Shown here piece by piece: positions 21,396 to 31,840 of a stretch of 64,000 nt of DNA. The stretch spans positions 124,001-188,000 of the forward strand of contig JALCLH010000003.1 of NCBI GenBank assembly GCA_022647765.1. Direction: 5' to 3'. Position 1 is the stretch's first letter. Every line of letters starts with the position of its first letter. Source of the stretch: Acidipropionibacterium sp. (GTDB lineage Bacteria; Actinomycetota; Actinomycetes; Propionibacteriales; Propionibacteriaceae). Under the pieces are notes generated by a model. That model was not told the origin of the DNA. It saw nothing but the letters and a program-made list of their open reading frames with translations, and made no database searches. The position numbers and the translations under genes are program-made.

Positions 21396-23187
21396 ATGTG
21401 TGCCAGTATTCTCGCCGCCGTCGCGTGGCCCTATGCCAATGGGCCCCGTCACATCGGCCATGTGTCCGGATTCGGAGTTCCCTCAGACGTCTTCGCCCGG
21501 TTCATGCGAATGTCAGGGCACCGGGTGCTGATGGTCTCCGGATCCGACTGCCACGGCACCGCGATCTCGGTGAAGGCCGACCAGGAGGGGCTCACCGCCC
21601 AGCAGTGCGCCGAGAAGTACCACCGCGTCATCGCCGGCGACCTGCAGGGCCTGGGCCTGTCCTACGACCTGTACACCCACACGATGACCGACAATCACGC
21701 CGAGGTGGTCCAGGAGATCTTCCGCACCCTGTACAGGAACGGCTACCTGGTCAAGAAGTCCGAGCTGGCCGCCTTCGAGGCCGGCACCGGGCGCACCCTG
21801 CCGGACCGCTACATCGAGGGCACCTGCCCGCACTGCGGATATGACGACGCCCGCGGCGACCAGTGCGACAACTGCGGCCGCCAGCTCGATCCCGGCGACC
21901 TCATCGAACCGCGCTCCAAGACCACCGGGGCCGCCCCGGAGTTCCGCGAGACCGAGCACTTCTTCCTCGACCTCCCGGAGCTGTCGAAGTCGCTGACCCA
22001 GTGGATCGACACCCGCTCCGACTGGCGCCCCAACGTCCTCAAGTTCTCCCACAACCTGCTGGAGGAGCTGCGCCCCAGGGCCATCACCCGGGACCTCGAC
22101 TGGGGCATCCGGGTGCCCGTCGAGGGCTGGCAGGACGACCCGATGAAGAGCATCTACGTCTGGTTCGACGCCGTCATCGGATACCTCTCGGCCTCCATCG
22201 AGTGGGCCCGGCGATCCGGCCACCCGGACGCCTGGAGGCAGTTCTGGACCGGCGACCAGGAGAAGTCCTACTACTTCATGGGCAAGGACAACATCGTCTT
22301 CCACTCGGTGATCTGGCCCGGCATCCTGCTCGGCGTCGACGGCGAGGGGGACAAGGGCGGCGCCGAGTCCGAGCAGCTCGGCCACCTCGACCTGCCCACC
22401 GAGGTCGTCTCCAGCGAGTTCCTCACGATGAGCGGCTCGAAGGTCTCGAACTCGCGGGGGGCCACCATCTTCGTCGGTGACTTCCTGCGCGACTTCGGCC
22501 CCGACGCCCTGCGCTACTTCATCGCGGTGGCCGGCCCGGAGAACCAGGACACCGACTTCACCTGGGAGGAGTTCGTCCGCCGGGTGAACTTCGAGCTGGC
22601 CAACGAGTGGGGCAATCTGGTCAACCGGTCGGTCTCGATGGCCTTCAAGAACTGCGGCCGGATCCCCGCCGCCGGAGAGCTCACCGACGCCGACACCGAG
22701 CTGCTGGACGCCTCCCGGGCCGCCTTCGGCACCGTGGGGGATCTGCTGGAGCACGCCAAGTTCAAGGCGGCGATCACCGAGGCGATGCGGATCGTCGGGC
22801 TGGCGAACGCCTACATCAGCGCCCAGGAGCCCTGGAAGCTCAAGGACGACCCGGCCCGCCGCGACACCGTGCTGCACGTCGCGCTCCAGGTGGTGAGCGA
22901 CTGCAACACCCTGCTCACCCCCTTCCTGCCGCACGCCGCCCAGAAGGTCTACCAGGCCCTCGGCGGCGAGGGGGTCTGGGCGGCGCTGCCGCAACTGGTC
23001 GAGGTCGAGGAGAACGGCCGCAGCTATCCGGTGCTGCAGGGCGACTACGCCGCCGAGTCGGCGCACTGGGGCTCGGATCCCGATCGAGGTGGGACGCCCG
23101 CTGGCCAAGCCCTCCCCGATCTTCCGCAAGCTCGACGCCAAGCTGGCCGAGACCGGACCGGAGTGGGCGCCGATCGATCACGACTGA
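21396..23187 (+). CDS. metG: Methionyl-tRNA synthetase, C-terminal frameshift
   Basis: Class I synthetase: [13 protein letters not shown] (HIGH-type motif), [13 protein letters not shown], zinc-knuckle cysteines in [25 protein letters not shown] and [11 protein letters not shown] (KMSKS-like motif). It charges tRNA-Met in the cytoplasm. Only the last 35 or so residues are out of frame. Reading the other frame from about 23075 gives [18 protein letters not shown] and a normal end at 23187, so one extra base in the GGATCCCGATCGAG region is likely. Without the correction the frame runs to 23249 with a meaningless tail. Confidence 0.95.
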
Positions 23188-23235
23188 TCGACCGGTACTG
23201 GTCAGTCAGGGCCGGTCGATCGGGGCCGGGATCGG

Positions 23236-23823
23236 CTACCCCGCGGTGACCGCGCCGATGGCGCGACGGGCCTGGCCCATCCCCATCGGGCGGAAGCCGG
23301 CGGCGACCGCCAGGTTGCGCCGGCGTCCCTCCTCCTCGCGCAGTGCCAGGCCGCGCTTCAGCAGCACTGCCGGGGCCTTGCGGCGCTGTCGCAGGTCCCG
23401 GTCGAGGCGGCGCACGAAGTTGGCGTTGCGGCCCCGGTCCAGCCAGATCGGCAGCACCGTCAGGCCGGCCCGGCGGCAGGGTTCAAGCAGATCGGTGGCG
23501 AAGATCCCCTCGGCCAGGATGGCGGGCGACCCGTCGGTCTCCACCACCCGGGTGCCCTCGGCCCGGTTGCCGGAGATGGAGTAGCGGGGAGTGACGGCGC
23601 GACCCGCCCTCACCAGGGCGTCCAGGGCGCGCACCGCGGCGTCCAGGTCCCAGGAGGCGACGTCGTCCCAGTCGACCATCCCGCGCACCCGGGGCAGCCC
23701 GGGGTCGTCGCCGTCGCGGTAGAAGTCGTCGAGGCGCAGCTGGGGAATCCCGGCCAGCCGCGCCAGGCGGGACTTTCCCGAGCCGGAGGGCCCGGCCAGC
23801 AGGACGATGGTGCACGATGCCAC
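23236..23823 (-). CDS. Uridine kinase-like P-loop kinase
   Basis: This 195-residue protein has Walker A GPSGSGKS (residues 11-18), [16 protein letters not shown] (substrate-binding Asp), [12 protein letters not shown] and an LAEGIFA motif, typical of short actinobacterial uridine kinases that phosphorylate uridine or cytidine. This fits the nucleoside importer and deaminase just upstream on the other strand. The GTG start at 23823 has TAGACT 8 nt upstream on this strand (23837-23832) and no Shine-Dalgarno sequence, so it may be leaderless. Its promoter overlaps the end of the DUF2207 gene. Confidence 0.8.
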   Translation of the reverse strand: MASCTIVLLAGPSGSGKSRLARLAGIPQLRLDDFYRDGDDPGLPRVRGMVDWDDVASWDLDAAVRALDALVRAGRAVTPRYSISGNRAEGTRVVETDGSPAILAEGIFATDLLEPCRRAGLTVLPIWLDRGRNANFVRRLDRDLRQRRKAPAVLLKRGLALREEEGRRRNLAVAAGFRPMGMGQARRAIGAVTAG

Positions 23824-23879
23824 GGGCGGTCAGTCTATCGGTGCCATCGGCACCCGACGGACCGCCCGCGACAGCGGCC

Positions 23880-25822
23880 TCACCAGCCTCCGCCACCTGC
23901 CTCCTCCGAAGCCGCCGCCACCGCCCCCGAAACCGCCGGAGGAGAAACCGGAGCCCGAGGAGCTGGTCTCCGAGCTCGAGGCGGCCTGCATCGAGGAGGC
24001 CATCGCCGAGCTCATGTCGTTGAGACTGGAGCCGAAGCCGGACGCGAAGCCCATCGTGAAGGCCATCTGCCCACCGCCGTACCAGCCGTAGTCGGCATGG
24101 TAGATGCCGCGCGTCTCCAACTCCTGGAAGATCTTGACCCAGCGGTCGGCCACCCCGAAGACGGTGGCCCAGGGCAGATAGCGGGAGAACACGTCGATGT
24201 CCTGCTCGAACCGGATCTGGTCGGCCTCGGCGGTGGTGAGGTACAGCCGGAAGCCCCGGATCTGATCCAGCACCGCGGTGCCGGTCGCGGTGCGCCCGGG
24301 AGATCTCAGCACACCTGTCACCATCATCGCGATGCCGATCAGCACCACCGGGATGCCCAGCAGCCCCCAGCCCACGAAGGCGCCCAGGACGGCGACCGCG
24401 GCCCCGATGGCGGCGACCAGCAGGCCGGACAGCAGGGCCTTGATCCGCAGGGTGATGGGATCGGCGTCATACCAGCCGTAGTCCTTGACGAGCCGGTTGA
24501 GGCTGCTGGTGGCGACGCCGAGGGTCTGATTGTCGTGCTGCTCGCGCAGCTCCGCGGTGGTGATGGTGCGGCGGCCGTCGAAGAACATGTCGAGGTAGTC
24601 CTTCTCCCAGCTGCGCAGGGCGTCGGTGCAGCCCGGATTGCGGGTGAAGCTCCAGTCCTCGGCGCGCCCCTTTCGGTCGGTGCCGAGCGGGGAGATGGTG
24701 AGGTGCCCGCGGACGGCGAGATCCAGCATTCCCGCGGTGACGTCGGCGGTGTCGGCCGAGCCGTCCAGCAGGGTGCCGGCCTCGGCCGGTGAGACGCCGG
24801 GCGGGGGCTGGAAGGCGACCGCCACCTCGGGATCCTTGCGGCGGATGGCGACCGGTGCGCTGCCATCGGTCGGAATGATTCCCGGGGCCACTCCCACGAA
24901 TTCCTTGTCGCGGCCGCGTCGGCGGGCGCGCAGGGCCGCCCAGCCGGCCAGCAGGGCGGTCATCACGGTGCCGACGCCGGTGACCGGATCGAGGCCGAAG
25001 GTGTTTCCGGGGGAGTAGCGCTTCTCCAGCCGGGCGGCGGCCTGGTCGCTGAAGGTGCCGGCCGGGAATCCGGCCACCACCTGGAGCGGGCGTTCGCCGG
25101 GGATGTCGGTGGTGGTGAATGTGGCGGTCTTCCCCGAGGAGGCGGCCTGGCACTGGGAGGGCGCGTAGCAGGCCGTCCGGGAGATCTCTGCGGGCCCGGT
25201 GATCCGCACCGTCGCCGAGTCGATCGGGGTCTCGAAGCCGTCCAGCACCCGCCAGTTGAACTCGTCGAGCCCGCTGCTGGAGTTCTTTCAGGGCGATCAG
25301 GCCGTGGACGGTGTAGGAGATCCGGTACTTCTGGACGCCGGTGTAGGTGGTGCCCTTCGTCCCGATCTTGATCTGGACGGCCGAGCTCTGGTCGTCGACC
25401 TGGATGTTGGTGTTCGCGCCGGTGGAACTGGACGCGGAGAACTGCGAGTAGTCGACCATCCGCCAGTGATCGGGATCGTCGGTGAGCTTCTGCTTCTTGA
25501 CGAAGGTGAGGAAGGGGCCGTGTCCCGGCTGGTAGTCGAAGTCGAAGGCCAGGTCGAGGGTGACCCGGGCGTCGCCGTTGCGATCAACGGTGGCCGAGAG
25601 GTTGTACTGGGGAACCGACCAGCTGGTCGGGGTGGAGTTGTCGGCGCGGGCGGCGACCGAGCCCTGCACACCGACCGTGGAGAGGATGACGAGCACCAGG
25701 CATGACAGTGCCGCCATCACACGATGCTTGCCACGCCTGTGGGGGCTGCCCGAATGCCTGGCGGGCCGGCTACCGGAACGTCGTGGATGGTCGTGGACTG
25801 GCTGATCGACCGTTCGCAACAT
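23880..25822 (-). CDS. DUF2207 membrane protein, frameshifted
   Basis: A basic N-terminus and hydrophobic segment (about residues 36-56, ending near ARADN) form a signal peptide. It is followed by an extracytoplasmic domain with YNLSATVDRNGDARVTL and GHGPFLTFVKKQKL, typical of DUF2207. After a change of frame at about 25283 (GAAAGAAC run) the protein continues DEFNWRVLDGFETPID, then has membrane segments and a cytoplasmic domain, ending in a Gly-rich tail. The tail should probably end GGGGW at 23880, in yet another frame; otherwise it runs on to 23830. ATG 25822 is preceded by TAGGGT and 6 nt, a leaderless pattern. Function unknown. Confidence 0.75.
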
Positions 25823-25943
25823 GCATCAACCCTACGTGACTCCGGGGTACGCCGAAGATCTGAGGTGCGACGAGCCGAAGCCCGGGACAGACGGCGTCGC
25901 TCCCGCGTAGCCTGGCGGCTGACTCTTCTGGGAAGGACTGTGA

Positions 25944-27623
25944 ATGACATTCGACTCCGCTCCGCTGCGCGACTACATGGAGCACGGCTTCACCTATCAG
26001 GCCGGCTTCGCGCGCAATGTGCGCCGTTTCGGCCGGTCGACGGCCATGATCGACCCGGTCTCGCACCGTCGCTGGACCTACCGCCAGCTCGCCGACGAGG
26101 TGGAGCGGTTCGCCGTGGTGCTCACCGAGCGCGGGGTGGGACGCGGCGACCGGTTCGTCTACGCCCTGTTCAACACCCCGCAGTTCGTCATCTGCTACCT
26201 GGCCGCCCACCGTCTCGGCGCGATCGGCACCGTCATCAACTGCCGGCTGGCCGCCGGCGAGATGGCTTACGCCCTGGCCGACGCCCAGGCGCCGGTCTTC
26301 ATCTTCGACGGGGAGATCGCCGCCACCGCGATGGAGGCCGTCGAGATCACCCGCCGCGAGCATCCCGGGGCGGTGCCGCACCTGTTCCAGGTGTGTCCGG
26401 CCGAGACCGACGTCGAGGTTCCCGACGGCGCCCAGGACTTCGACGAGGCGGTACTCGCGGCCTCCGGGCCGGCACCGGTTCTGCCGGCCGATTTCAGCAG
26501 CTACGAGGAGGTGATGAGGCTCTACACCTCGGGCACCACCGGAATGCCGAAGGGTGTGCCGATCCCCTCGATCGTCGACGTGATGAGCGCCCACGACGTC
26601 ATCATGCACTTCCCGCTGGCGCCGGGGGACCGCACCCTCAACATGACCCCGTGGTTCCACCGCGGCGGGATCCACTCCGGCGGGCCCTGCCCGGTGTTCT
26701 ACTGCGGCGGATCCGTGGTGCCGCTGCGCGACTTCGACGCCGAGCGGGTGCTGGACTGGGTGACCCAGTACAACATCAACTTCCTGATCGGCGCCCCGAC
26801 CACCCTGGAGGCCCTGGTCGCCGCCCAGCAGAAGAACCGCCGCGACCTGTCGGGGCTGCACGGGATCGTCACCATGGGATCCCCGCTGGACGCCTACGCC
26901 GCCGAGCGGTACATGTCGGTGCTGACCCCGAACATCTTCAACGGATACGGCACCACGGAGACCTTCTGGAACACCTTCCTGCGCCCGAACGATCTGCCGC
27001 GGATGGCCGGATCGGCCGGGCGGCCGTGCACCGACGACGACGTCATCGTGGTCAAGGTGCTGCCCGACCGGCTGGCGGAGGCCGACGAACTGGCCGCCCG
27101 GGACAATGTCGAGGTCGGCGAGGTCGCGATGCGCAGCCCCAAGTGCTCGTGGGCCTATGCCGGGGAGCACGGCGCCGAGGACCCGAAGTTCCACAACGGG
27201 TGGTTCTACCCCGGCGACCTGGCCACCTGGGACGAGGACGATTTCGTCTCCATCGCCGGGCGCAAGGACGAGATGATCATCAGCGGCGGGGAGAACGTCT
27301 TCCCCGCCCAGGTCGAGGGAGTGCTGGAGTCCCACCCCGGCGTCGCCCAGGCGATGGTGGTCGGCGCCCCGGACCTCACCTGGGGGCAGCTGGTGGTCGC
27401 CTATGTGGTGGCCGCCGACCCGGATCTGACCCCCGAGGAGCTGGAGCGGCACTGCCTGGCCTCGGAGAACCTGGCCCGCTACAAGCGGCCGCGCGCCTAC
27501 CGGTTCGTTCCCGAGCTGCCGATGACCCCGACCGGCAAGAAGAAGCACGTCGAGGGCAGCCGGACCGCCGCCGAGGACATTCTCCGCGGGCGCTTCGTGC
27601 GGCCGCAGAAGACCCGCAGGTAG
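25944..27623 (+). CDS. Acyl-CoA synthetase (AMP-forming)
   Basis: A 559-residue ANL-superfamily enzyme that adenylates a carboxylic acid and transfers it to CoA. Motifs in order: YTSGTTGMPKGV (P-loop), NGYGTTE, GWFYPGDLATWDE, GRKDEMIISGGENVFPA and PTGKKKH (catalytic Lys). The substrate chain length cannot be told from sequence. The start is supported by GGAAGGA a few bases upstream; TAGCCT around 25909 may be its -10. It is divergent from the DUF2207 gene. Confidence 0.88.
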   Translation: MTFDSAPLRDYMEHGFTYQAGFARNVRRFGRSTAMIDPVSHRRWTYRQLADEVERFAVVLTERGVGRGDRFVYALFNTPQFVICYLAAHRLGAIGTVINCRLAAGEMAYALADAQAPVFIFDGEIAATAMEAVEITRREHPGAVPHLFQVCPAETDVEVPDGAQDFDEAVLAASGPAPVLPADFSSYEEVMRLYTSGTTGMPKGVPIPSIVDVMSAHDVIMHFPLAPGDRTLNMTPWFHRGGIHSGGPCPVFYCGGSVVPLRDFDAERVLDWVTQYNINFLIGAPTTLEALVAAQQKNRRDLSGLHGIVTMGSPLDAYAAERYMSVLTPNIFNGYGTTETFWNTFLRPNDLPRMAGSAGRPCTDDDVIVVKVLPDRLAEADELAARDNVEVGEVAMRSPKCSWAYAGEHGAEDPKFHNGWFYPGDLATWDEDDFVSIAGRKDEMIISGGENVFPAQVEGVLESHPGVAQAMVVGAPDLTWGQLVVAYVVAADPDLTPEELERHCLASENLARYKRPRAYRFVPELPMTPTGKKKHVEGSRTAAEDILRGRFVRPQKTRR

Positions 27624-27653
27624 GGGGTCCTCCGGGCGGGGATCGGACGCGGC

Positions 27654-29306
27654 TCAGGCCAGGCCCAGGCTCTCGCTCATCTGGCGGCGCAGCTCCGCCA
27701 GATCGGCGTCGGCCCGGGTCTTGGCCCCCGGCAGGTCGGCCCGGGTGGTGCCGGCGTCCAGATGGACCTCGAGGTAGACCTTGAGCTTCGGCTCGGTGCC
27801 CGAGGGCCGGGCGACGACGTGGACCCGCTCGCCGGTGAGCTCGATGGCGTTCTGCCGGGGCAGGCCGGTGCCGGCGTCCGGATCGTCGAGATCGCGGACC
27901 CGTACCGGCTCCCCGAGCAGCGAGCTCGGCGGGGACTGGCGCAGCCGGTCCATCGCCGCGGTGATGAGGGAGCGGTCCTGGACCCGCACCGCCAGCTGGC
28001 TGGTGCGGTACAGGCCGAACTCCCGCCAGATCTGGTCGAGGCGCTGCCCGATCGTCAGGCCGGCCTCGCGCAGCCCGGCGGCGAGCTGCCAGATCACCGC
28101 CAGGGCCGTGATGCCGTCCTTGTCGGGGACGTGGGAGGGGTCGCAGCAGTAGCCGATCGCCTCCTCGTAGCCGTAGACCAGGCCGGGCACCCGGCCGATC
28201 CACTTGAATCCGGTCAGCGTGGTGGCGTGGGGCTGCCCGGCGGCCTCGGCCATCCGGGCCAGACAGGTCGAGGAGACCACCGAGTTGGCGTAGACCCCCG
28301 GCAGCCCGCGCTTCAGCAGTTCGGCCCCGATGAGGGTGCCCAGCTCGTCTCCGGTGAGCATCCGCCAGTCGCCGTCGACGATCGCGGCCACCGCGCAGCG
28401 GTCGGCGTCCGGATCGCTGGCGATCACCAGGTCCGCGCCCTTGCGCCGGGCCAGCGAGATGGCCAGGTCCAGGGCGCCCGGCTCCTCGGGATTCGGGAAG
28501 GCGACGGTGGGGAAGTCGGGATCGGGCTCCAGCTGCTCGGCGACGCCGATGAAGGCCGGCAGGTGGGCGGCGCGCACCAGGCGCTGCACCACCCGGGCGC
28601 CCACCCCGTGCATGGGGGTGTAGACCCAGTGCAGCCGGCGCGGCGTCCGGTCCTCGATGAGGGACGCCGCCCGCGCCACATAGGCGTCGATGAGCCCCTG
28701 GCCGACCAGTTCGATGTCCTCGCCGCGCGGGATCTCACCGACCGGGGAGGCGGCCACCAGGGCGATCTGCTCGGAGATCTCGGTGTCGGTGGGCGGGACG
28801 ATCTGGGAGCCGTCGCCGAGGTAGACCTTGTAGCCGTTGTCTGCCGGCGGGTTGTGGGAGGCGGTCACCATCACCGCGGCGATCGCGCCGTAGTGGCCGA
28901 TGCCGAAGGCGGTGACCGGGGTCGGGATGGGGGAGTCGGCCAGCAGGGCGTGGAAACCGGCCCCGGCCATGATCTCGGCGGTGTCGCGGGCGAAGACGTC
29001 GGAGTTGTGCCGGGCGTCGAAGCCGATCATCACCGATCCGCCGTGGTGGCCGTGGGCGCGCAGCCAGGCGGCGAACCCGGCCGCGGCGCGCTGGACGACG
29101 ACCCGGTTCATCCGGGCCGGTCCCGGCCCCAGGGCGGCCCGCAGCCCGGCCGTGCCGAAGGCGAGCGGCCCGGCGAAGTCCGCCTCGATCTCGGCGGTGG
29201 CCTGCCGGTCTCCGCGCGCGGCGCGGTCGAGCAGGGCGGTGAGCTGGTCGCGGGTCGCCGGATCCGGGTCCTGGGCGATCCAGGCGTCGACCTCGGCGCG
29301 GTTCAC
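27654..29306 (-). CDS. Phospho-sugar mutase (PGM2/PMM type), likely phosphopentomutase or phosphoglucomutase
   Basis: An alpha-D-phosphohexomutase of 550 residues with all four domains: catalytic serine loop TASHNPPADNGYKVY, metal loop SDPDADRCAVAA, sugar loop GYEEAIGYCCD and phosphate loop RPSGTEPKLKVYLE. The GTG start at 29306 overlaps the stop of the purine nucleoside phosphorylase gene. That pairing suggests it converts the ribose 1-phosphate released by the phosphorylase to ribose 5-phosphate, as the related PGM2 enzymes do, although glucose or mannose phosphate activity is possible. Mycobacterium has the same deoD-pmmB order. Confidence 0.88.
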   Translation of the reverse strand: MNRAEVDAWIAQDPDPATRDQLTALLDRAARGDRQATAEIEADFAGPLAFGTAGLRAALGPGPARMNRVVVQRAAAGFAAWLRAHGHHGGSVMIGFDARHNSDVFARDTAEIMAGAGFHALLADSPIPTPVTAFGIGHYGAIAAVMVTASHNPPADNGYKVYLGDGSQIVPPTDTEISEQIALVAASPVGEIPRGEDIELVGQGLIDAYVARAASLIEDRTPRRLHWVYTPMHGVGARVVQRLVRAAHLPAFIGVAEQLEPDPDFPTVAFPNPEEPGALDLAISLARRKGADLVIASDPDADRCAVAAIVDGDWRMLTGDELGTLIGAELLKRGLPGVYANSVVSSTCLARMAEAAGQPHATTLTGFKWIGRVPGLVYGYEEAIGYCCDPSHVPDKDGITALAVIWQLAAGLREAGLTIGQRLDQIWREFGLYRTSQLAVRVQDRSLITAAMDRLRQSPPSSLLGEPVRVRDLDDPDAGTGLPRQNAIELTGERVHVVARPSGTEPKLKVYLEVHLDAGTTRADLPGAKTRADADLAELRRQMSESLGLA

Positions 29307-30119
29307 AGCTGGCTCACAAGACGGGCGAGCAGGTCGGCCAGCCGGGGGGCCGCGGCTGCTCCGGCGGCCACCACCTCCTGATGGTCCAGCGGTTGGGGCA
29401 GGACGCCGGCCGCCGCGTTGGTCACCAGGGACAGTCCCAGCAGGTCCAGGCCCGGCCTCGCGGGCGGCGATCGCCTCCAGGCCGGTCGACATCCCGACCA
29501 GGTCCGCGCCGATCGCGGCGGCCATCCGGACCTCGGCCGGCGTCTCGTACTGCGGGCCGTGGAACTGGGCGTAGACGCCGGTCGGGATGGCGGGATCGAC
29601 GCTCTGCACCAGCTCGATGAGGCGCGGCGTCCAGGTGGTGGTCATGTCGATGAAGGTGGCGCCGTGCAGCGGGGTGGCACCTGTGAGATTGATGTGGTCG
29701 CTGATCGCCACCACGGTGCCCGGCGTCCATTCCACCGGGATGCCGCCGCAGCCGTTGGTGAGCACCAGGGTGGAGGCGCCGAGGGCGGCGATGGTGCGCA
29801 CCCCGTGGACCACCGCGTCGACCCCGCGGCCCTCGTAGTAGTGGGTGCGGCCGGTGAGGACGATCGCCGTCCTCCCGGACGGAGTGCGGGCGGCGATGAG
29901 ATCGCCGCCGTGACCGGCGACCACGGGTGCGCTGAAGCCCGGGATCGAGGCCAGCGGGATCCGGCCGATCTCGGCGCCGAGGCGGTCGGCGCCGGCCGAC
30001 CAGCCCGATCCCAGCACCAGGCCGATGTCGGCGCCGGGGATGCCCAGCTCGGTGCGAATGGTCTCGGCGGCCTGTGCGGCGAGGGCGCTGGGAGTACTGG
30101 TCTGGGCGGCAGAGGTCAT
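29303..30119 (-). CDS. Purine nucleoside phosphorylase, frameshifted
   Basis: A trimeric-type PNP cleaving purine nucleosides to base and (deoxy)ribose 1-phosphate. Motifs: LVLGSGWSAGAD, VVAGHGGDL, LTGRTHYYEG, LTNGCGGI, YAQFHGPQYETPAEVRM and VGMSTGLEAIAARE. One extra G at about 29450 shifts the frame. Correcting it gives GLDLLGLSLVTNAAAGVLP and a stop at 29303 that overlaps the mutase start, which is strong evidence that the real gene is intact. ATG 30119 has TAGAGT 7 nt upstream (30132-30127 on this strand) and no Shine-Dalgarno sequence. Confidence 0.93.
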
Positions 30120-30126
30120 GGGTGCC

Positions 30127-30132
30127 ACTCTA
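30127..30132 (-). promoter_or_regulatory. TANNNT -10 element of the PNP-mutase operon
   Basis: TAGAGT on the minus strand, 7 nt before ATG 30119. It is identical to the hexamer before purN. No clear -35 is visible. Confidence 0.45.
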
Positions 30133-30210
30133 TGGCTTCTGCGTTGACGGCTTTCGGGTTGAGGGCTGTTCTGTACTCGATGAGTCGGCCGGGGATGCCA
30201 CAATGTCGCC

Positions 30211-31656
30211 GTGACGTCGATAGTGATCATCGGTGGTGGGCCCGGCGGCTACGAGGCGGCGCTGGTGGCCGCCGACCACGGCGCCCGGGTGAGTCTCGTG
30301 GAGCGCGAGGAGGTGGGCGGGGCGGCCGTCCTCACCGACTGCGTGCCCTCCAAGACCCTGATCGCCAGCGCCGAGACGATGGAGACCATCCGACGCGCCG
30401 GGGAGCTGGGCCTGCGGACCCAGGGCTGGGAGATGGACCTGGGGGTGGTCAACCGCCGGGTCGCCGAGCTCGCCGCCGCCCAGAGCCGTGACATCGCGGC
30501 CCGGCTCGACCGGGCCGGGGTCGAGGTGATCCGCGGCACCGCCCGGCTGTCGGGGCCCGGCAGTGTCCTTGTTGAGTGCGGGCCGGCTGAGTGCGGGCCG
30601 GCCGAGCGCGGGGCCGCCGGGTCCGGCTCGGGCGCGTCTGAATCCGGCCCGAGAGGATCCGGCACGAGGACCCTGCCGGCCGACCTCGTTCTGGTCTGCA
30701 CCGGCACCACTCCCAGGGAGTTGCCCGGGGCTCGCCCCGACGGGGAGCGGATCCTCACCTGGAAGCAGCTCTACGGGCTGCGGGCCAGGCCCGAGCATCT
30801 CATCGTGGTGGGCTCCGGCGTCACCGGCGCCGAGTTCGCCTCCGCCTACGATGCGCTGGGCTGCGAGGTCACCCTGATCTCGTCGCGCGACAAGGTGCTG
30901 CCCGGGGAGGATCCGGACGCCGCAGCGGTGCTCCAGCGGGTCTTCCAGGATCGCGGTATGACCGTGCTGTCGCACTCCCGGGCGGAGCGGGCGGTCCGCC
31001 ACGGCGATGAGGTGGCGGTCGAGCTCAGCGATGGACGCCGGGTCGTCGGCTCGCACTGCCTGATGGCGGTCGGCTCGGTTCCCAACACGTCGGGCATCGG
31101 GCTGGAGGAGTCCGGGGTGAGGCTGGATGGGCGCGGCTGCATCGCGGTGGACGGCGTCTCGCGGACCAGCGCTCCCGGGGTGTACGCGGCCGGGGACTGC
31201 ACCGGGGTGCTGGCGCTGGCCTCGGTGGCGGCCATGCAGGGCCGGATCGCGGTCTGGCACGCCCTGGGGCAGGCGGTCCAGCCGCTGGACCTGAGCCTGG
31301 TCGCTTCGAACGTCTTCACCTCCCCGGAGATCGCCACCGTCGGGGTCTCGCAGAGGGCGGTGGACGCCGGCGAGGTGGTGGCCCGGTCGATCATGCTGCC
31401 GCTGTCGACCAATCCGCGGGCCAAGATGCAGGGGATCCGGGACGGCTTCGTCAAGATCTTCTGCCGGCCGGCCACCGGCAATGTCATCGGCGGGGTGGTG
31501 GTGGCCCCGCACGCCTCCGAGCTGATCCACCCGCTGTCGATCGCGGTAGCCGAACGGATCCCGGTCACCTCTCTCCAGCACGACTTCACCGTCTACCCGT
31601 CGGTGTCCGGGTCGATCTCGGAGGCCGCCCGGCTGCTTTCCGGGATGCTGGACTAG
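30211..31656 (+). CDS. lpdA: LpdA-type NAD(P)H quinone reductase / flavoprotein disulfide reductase
   Basis: A 481-residue flavoprotein with FAD motif IVIIGGGPGGYEAALVA, second dinucleotide motif IVVGSGVTGAEFASAY, GVYAAGDCTG and a C-terminal dimerisation domain. The redox-disulfide position reads GGAAVLTDCVPSK: Cys 44 is present but the partner position (39) is Ala, so it cannot work as a normal lipoamide dehydrogenase. The same loss marks the mycobacterial LpdA quinone reductases. Residues about 125-155 hold an unusual CGPAECGPAERGAAGSG repeat in a surface loop. The GTG start has CACAAT 6 nt upstream. Confidence 0.85.
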   Translation: MTSIVIIGGGPGGYEAALVAADHGARVSLVEREEVGGAAVLTDCVPSKTLIASAETMETIRRAGELGLRTQGWEMDLGVVNRRVAELAAAQSRDIAARLDRAGVEVIRGTARLSGPGSVLVECGPAECGPAERGAAGSGSGASESGPRGSGTRTLPADLVLVCTGTTPRELPGARPDGERILTWKQLYGLRARPEHLIVVGSGVTGAEFASAYDALGCEVTLISSRDKVLPGEDPDAAAVLQRVFQDRGMTVLSHSRAERAVRHGDEVAVELSDGRRVVGSHCLMAVGSVPNTSGIGLEESGVRLDGRGCIAVDGVSRTSAPGVYAAGDCTGVLALASVAAMQGRIAVWHALGQAVQPLDLSLVASNVFTSPEIATVGVSQRAVDAGEVVARSIMLPLSTNPRAKMQGIRDGFVKIFCRPATGNVIGGVVVAPHASELIHPLSIAVAERIPVTSLQHDFTVYPSVSGSISEAARLLSGMLD

Positions 31657-31685
31657 CAGTGCGGGCGAAGCCCCTTCGCCACCGA

Positions 31686-31840
31686 TCACGCCACCGAAGC
31701 AGGCTGGGCGGAGTTCTCCCGCGCCATTGATCACGCCACCAACACAGCCTGGGCGGAGTCCTCTCCGGGGTCTGAGTCCGCGGTCTGGGCGGAGCCCTTC
31801 CTCGTCCTTTCGCAGCAACCGCTCACGCCACCAGGGCAGT
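31686..31840 (-). repeat. Degenerate tandem copies of the HNH copy 2 3' end
   Basis: The terminal motif with the stop (TCACGCCACC on the plus strand) occurs at 31686, 31731 and 31823. Each is followed by a degenerate stretch such as CTGGGCGGAGTTCTCC that encodes [12 protein letters not shown] residues in the gene. The gap between lpdA and the HNH gene is made almost entirely of these remnants. Confidence 0.8.
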
